The notes beneath the pieces are model-generated. The model had not been told where the DNA came from and did no database searches. It saw only the letters and a list, made by a program, of their open reading frames with translations. The position numbers and the translations under genes are program-made. Below, one piece after another: positions 22,170 through 24,501 of a stretch of DNA of 24,501 nt. Origin of the DNA: an uncultured Christensenella sp. (lineage in GTDB: Bacteria; Bacillota; Clostridia; Christensenellales; Borkfalkiaceae); contig CAJTPB010000024.1 of the NCBI GenBank assembly GCA_910578065.1, positions 1 through 24,501 on the forward strand, read 5' to 3'. Every line of letters begins with the position of its first letter. Position 1 is the stretch's first letter.

Positions 22170-22346
22170 CTTATCCACGGGGGATAAAAATAATTCCAAA
22201 GGGCGCACGTAGCGCTTTCTGTCGCCGTATAGCGCACGGTACACAACGTATTGTTCCCCCGTTTCCGAATGAGTCGCCGTGCTTTCCACATAATACAGAT
22301 TGCCTTTAAAGTGGCGGTACAGTCCGTTTTCTACTAATTCTCTCAT
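22119..22346 (-). CDS. DUF1653 domain protein
   Basis: A 75-residue single-domain DUF1653 protein. Family segments are Y-R-H-F-K-G-N-L-Y-Y-V, A-T-H-S-E-T-G-E, V-V-Y-R-A-L-Y-G-D and Y-V-R-P-L-E-L-F. The fold is a small beta barrel; the function is unknown. The ATG at 22346 is chosen because the domain begins there and AAGGAAG lies four bases before it. A longer frame upstream runs through repeat sequence. The start overlaps (ATGA) the stop of a gene-tail fragment, suggesting it once followed a coupled gene. Its 3' end is duplicated downstream. Confidence 0.88.
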   Translation of the reverse strand: MRELVENGLYRHFKGNLYYVESTATHSETGEQYVVYRALYGDRKRYVRPLELFLSPVDKQKYPEAEQENRFELIS

Positions 22347-22453
22347 CTTTCTTCCTTGATCATCGCAAGAACAGGTTTTACCCATTCCCCCCCCGCAAGC
22401 GGCAGAAAGTTGTATGTGCCGTAATCGTACCATACATTGCCGTTTTCACTTTT
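22343..22453 (-). pseudogene. Gene-tail fragment 2 (paralogous C-terminus)
   Basis: In the frame ending at 22343 this reads K-S-E-N-G-N-V-W-Y-D-Y-G-T-Y-N-F-L-P-L-A-G-G, then E-W-V-K-P-V-L and a stop that overlaps the DUF1653 start. It parallels the tail of the membrane protein gene at 22567 (C-D-Y-G-A-Y-D-C-P-L-L-A-G). No body or start is present. It looks like the remains of a tandem paralog. Confidence 0.65.
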
Positions 22454-22660
22454 ATTTCTCTTTTTCCATCAATTCGGGAACGGTTTGTGTTACGCATTCC
22501 ATCCCCCCCGCAAGCGGCGGAAAGTTGTATGTGCCGTAATCGTACCATACATTACCGTTTTCACTTTTATTTCTCTTTTTCCATCAATTCGGGAACGGTT
22601 TGTGTTACGCATTCCATAACGCCCGCAAGCAGCGGGCAATCGTATGCGCCGTAATCGCAA
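22386..22660 (-). repeat. 115-base tandem repeat, three copies, at a gene 3' end
   Basis: The anchor GCAAGC occurs at 22395, 22510 and 22625, exactly 115 bases apart. Copies at 22386-22500 and 22501-22615 are almost identical over their full length. The third lies inside the 3' end of the membrane protein gene and is diverged. The last 48 coding bases of that gene recur unchanged in the middle copy. Confidence 0.9.
22452..22568 (-). pseudogene. Gene-tail fragment 1 (paralogous C-terminus)
   Basis: Read in the frame ending at the TAA 22454-22452, this codes S-E-N-G-N-V-W-Y-D-Y-G-T-Y-N-F-P-P-L-A-G-G, followed by MECVTQTVPELMEKEK. The second half is identical to the end of the membrane protein gene and the first half matches tail fragment 2. 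It is therefore a mosaic of the two, without start or body. Confidence 0.65.
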
Positions 22661-23604
22661 TCTAACGCAAGAACGCGTTCCTCCTTTTCTTCGCGCACGT
22701 AAATGCGGCGCACTTCGCTCCACTTTAAAAAGGTACCGCGCGCGGGCGCGCCCTCTTTTTTATTCCAATAAATCCCCTCGCGAAAGACGGCGACTTTCGT
22801 TTTTTCGAACAGAAACGAAGCGCACCCTCTTGCCGCAATAAAAAATCCGAACGTGATTAAAATCGCCCCGAAGGGAACGGACAGTGTAAAACTCAGCGCA
22901 ATGCCTCCGCCGAACAAAATCGCACCCAAAGCGGCTAAGATCAATGCGCGCTTGCGCTTTTTCGCAACGGGACGGGAAAACTTTTTTACAAGGGTAAAGG
23001 GCTGTTTTTCGCCTTCCCCCCGCGCTTCCCCCAAAACGGAAACGTGAAACTTGTTTAATACCGCAAGCAAGCGGGGTTTATGTTCTAGCTCTATAAGGGC
23101 GGGCGGCAGCTCTTTTTGCGCCTTTTTATCTTTGGCAAGAAAGCGCATAGGAATTTCCAGCACAATGCTCCATTCCCCCTTTTCCCGCGCACGCGCGCGC
23201 GTGCAAACGGAAAACACCCGCAATTCGTTAAACGGCACAAACACTTTCGTCTTTTCTTTTTCCGTAGAATGAAGCAGCAGCCCCTCTTTTTGAAAGGTTG
23301 CAAGCGTGTTTTCCCCTGCGAAAAAACTTTCTTCCGAAACGGAACGTTCTTTTACGTCGCGCAAGCGCGCCGCATAGATAAGCGAAAGTTTCGAAAGCCC
23401 CACGCCCGCAAGCGCGAACGCCGCCGTTCCCGCCGAAGCGCCCAACGTAATTGCAAGCAGCAAATAATTATTCGCATCCTTTTTTAACCCGAACAGCACA
23501 ATGCACACGATCAGCCCGATCACGCAGGCGATGCACAGCGCAATGAAAACCCAACTGAATAAATAGCAGACACGCTGTTTTCTGCGCCATTGATTTTCTT
23601 CCAT
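22567..23604 (-). CDS. Membrane protein of unknown function with two helical hairpins
   Basis: A 345-residue protein with membrane helices at about 12-39, 46-70, 219-240 and 243-262. Two cytoplasmic parts (about 75-215 and 265-345) each have a beta-rich look: F-V-P-F-N-E-L-R-V-F and F-L-K-W-S-E-V-R-R-I-Y-V. These resemble PH-like domains of the YcxB kind found after paired helices. No catalytic motif is seen. GGAG lies six bases before the ATG. It follows the XRE-membrane regulator gene on the same strand after a terminator. Its 3' end is repeated twice just downstream. Confidence 0.75.
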   Translation of the reverse strand: MEENQWRRKQRVCYLFSWVFIALCIACVIGLIVCIVLFGLKKDANNYLLLAITLGASAGTAAFALAGVGLSKLSLIYAARLRDVKERSVSEESFFAGENTLATFQKEGLLLHSTEKEKTKVFVPFNELRVFSVCTRARAREKGEWSIVLEIPMRFLAKDKKAQKELPPALIELEHKPRLLAVLNKFHVSVLGEARGEGEKQPFTLVKKFSRPVAKKRKRALILAALGAILFGGGIALSFTLSVPFGAILITFGFFIAARGCASFLFEKTKVAVFREGIYWNKKEGAPARGTFLKWSEVRRIYVREEKEERVLALDCDYGAYDCPLLAGVMECVTQTVPELMEKEK

Positions 23605-23624
23605 ATCTTTCTCCGTTCGTTTTT

Positions 23625-23651
23625 AAAAAACCGCGCCCCGTACGGGACGCG
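23625..23651 (-). terminator. Terminator after the XRE-membrane protein gene
   Basis: A 9-bp stem CGCGTCCCG/CGGGGCGCG on the minus strand (23651-23632) with a two-base loop and one G-U pair, followed by six T residues (23630-23625). Confidence 0.85.
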
Positions 23652-23667
23652 AACGGCAAATACGCGT

Positions 23668-24270
23668 TCAATCTCTGAAATGCGCCTTTTTTCTCCATAC
23701 GAAAAAGAAGAGCGCAAGGATCTGCAACGGAACGCCGATTAAGAATATCAGCCAAATATTCCATTTTAAAAATGTGATATAAATGCAGGCAAGCAAACTC
23801 CACACCAATACCGAAATGGAAATAATACGCACCCATTTATAATGCCAAATACAACTGAATACGAGCACGACGATCGCCGTAGCGGGCACCGCATACAAAA
23901 AAGTGACCCAGCCATACGTAAAATCGGGCGCAAAAATGCCGATGCCGACAAACACGATCACCGCGACCAACCAGCACAACCCCGAAGAAAGCAAAACGGT
24001 AATCAGCCGTTGGCGGCGCTTCGCGTTTTTAGGCATTACTTTAACTTGCTGCTGTTCGCGCACCAAATCATCCAGCGAAACGCCGTATAAATCGGCAAGC
24101 TGAATTAAAATGCGCACGTCCGGAATGCCGTTGCCCTGCTCCCACTTGGAAACGGATTTATCCGAATAATTAAGCTTTTCCGCCAATTCAAGCTGCGTCA
24201 AATTCGCCATTTTCCTCAACCGAGTGAGGTTTTTTCCGATCGTAACAGCTAATAAATCCTGTTCTTCCAT
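23668..24270 (-). CDS. XRE-family regulator fused to a four-helix membrane domain
   Basis: A 200-residue protein. Residues 11-70 are a Cro/CI helix-turn-helix (L-T-Q-L-E-L-A-E-K-L, then SVSKWEQG, then L-A-D-L-Y-G-V-S-L-D-D-L). A basic linker and membrane helices at about 89-112, 120-140, 146-166 and 170-192 follow. Such membrane-bound XRE regulators are common in Clostridia, and their signals are mostly unknown. The TATAAT at 24282-24277 ends six bases before the ATG, so the message is probably leaderless. Dyads between it and a divergent promoter suggest autoregulation. Confidence 0.88.
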   Translation of the reverse strand: MEEQDLLAVTIGKNLTRLRKMANLTQLELAEKLNYSDKSVSKWEQGNGIPDVRILIQLADLYGVSLDDLVREQQQVKVMPKNAKRRQRLITVLLSSGLCWLVAVIVFVGIGIFAPDFTYGWVTFLYAVPATAIVVLVFSCIWHYKWVRIISISVLVWSLLACIYITFLKWNIWLIFLIGVPLQILALFFFVWRKKAHFRD

Positions 24271-24276
24271 GCTTCC

Positions 24277-24304
24277 ATTATACCCAAAAACGCAAAAAAG
24301 TCAA
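24277..24304 (-). promoter_or_regulatory. Promoter of the XRE-membrane regulator gene
   Basis: TTGACT (24304-24299), a 16-base spacer and TATAAT (24282-24277), then six bases to the ATG. Confidence 0.8.
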
Positions 24305-24308
24305 CAGT

Positions 24309-24344
24309 TCTACTGTGAGTAGAGCGTGAAATTTTTACTCTACC
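24309..24344. promoter_or_regulatory. Candidate operator between divergent promoters
   Basis: A perfect dyad TCTACT-GTG-AGTAGA (24309-24323) lies just upstream of the regulator -35. Its half-site recurs as GTAGAG (24319-24324) facing CTCTAC (24339-24344). It fits binding by the adjacent XRE protein. Confidence 0.5.
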
Positions 24345-24386
24345 GCGCAAAACGCGACTGATAGAACGAAAAAACAGAAAAGTAGG

Positions 24387-24415
24387 TTGATTTTCGCAAA
24401 AAAACGCATTAAAAT
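24387..24415 (+). promoter_or_regulatory. Rightward promoter at the window edge
   Basis: TTGATT (24387-24392), a 17-base spacer and TAAAAT (24410-24415), pointing off the right end. Confidence 0.5.
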
Positions 24416-24436
24416 AATGATACAGGCGCAAGAAAT

Positions 24437-24501
24437 ATGCACCCTCATCATTCAGCCGAAAAGCGGGAGCGATCCCAGTTGCAACCGTTTTTTACTCTCC
24501 A
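24437..24501 (+). CDS. Possible 5' end of a rightward gene (partial)
   Basis: The ATG at 24437, about 15 bases after the predicted start of the promoter at 24387-24415, opens a frame MHPHHSAEKRERSQL... that stays open to the edge (21 codons). No ribosome site is visible. Another ATG at 24417 in a different frame also stays open but lies upstream of the expected transcript start. The product is unknown and the call is weak. Confidence 0.25.
   Translation, partial: MHPHHSAEKRERSQLQPFFTL

Overview
The window looks like the chromosome of an anaerobic Bacillota lineage, probably an uncultured Clostridia-type organism. The reasons are a McsA-McsB-ClpC stress operon, a Pfs-LuxS pair, an ApgM-type phosphoglycerate mutase, strong AGGAGG ribosome sites inside operons, and an overall gene set of this group. 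No species call is possible from the sequence alone.

Layout. 1-4518 is an AT-rich integrated element: the start of a leftward gene at the edge, a large serine recombinase, a membrane-anchored protein, a short FtsK/SpoIIIE-type translocase, and a non-coding block (4118-4322) with stem-loops and three nonanucleotides of the TANTATTAC type known from rolling-circle origins of CRESS-DNA replicons. No Rep or relaxase is visible. It abuts a tRNA-Pro gene (4519-4595) whose 5' half is duplicated upstream around a small insertion. 4876-9106 holds chromosomal genes: a P-loop kinase-like protein, a RecD-like helicase, a lipoprotein, an amino-acid kinase, a C_GCAxxG_C_C redox-type protein and a phosphopantetheinyl transferase.

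9184-11620 is the most unusual part: eight tandem units of about 310-319 bp read on the minus strand. Each has its own sigma-A-like promoter and a conserved 3' scaffold that can fold, with paired changes between units, and seven keep an intrinsic terminator. In the middle of each is a different segment of about 80 nt. These segments stay open in one frame and read W-L-R-S-G ... N-C-L-R-P-A, like the C-terminal variable part of C-type-lectin/DUF6273-like proteins. This looks like an array of structured RNAs, or silent cassettes, carrying hypervariable coding-like inserts.

11657-17355 holds a ferritin-like protein (minus), then a tight plus-strand operon: membrane protein, Nudix hydrolase, mtnN, luxS, ung, apgM. 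17702-17953 is an XRE regulator pseudogene with an in-frame stop. 17983-21968 is mcsA-mcsB-clpC (minus) without ctsR. 22018-24270 has a DUF1653 protein, a membrane protein with its 3' end triplicated, and an XRE-membrane regulator.

Two themes cross the window. Several genes have tandem copies of their 3' ends just downstream (periods 76, 115 and 66 bp, plus the tRNA duplication at 187 bp). Several first genes have a -10 box six bases before the ATG and so are probably leaderless, while internal operon genes have good Shine-Dalgarno sites.
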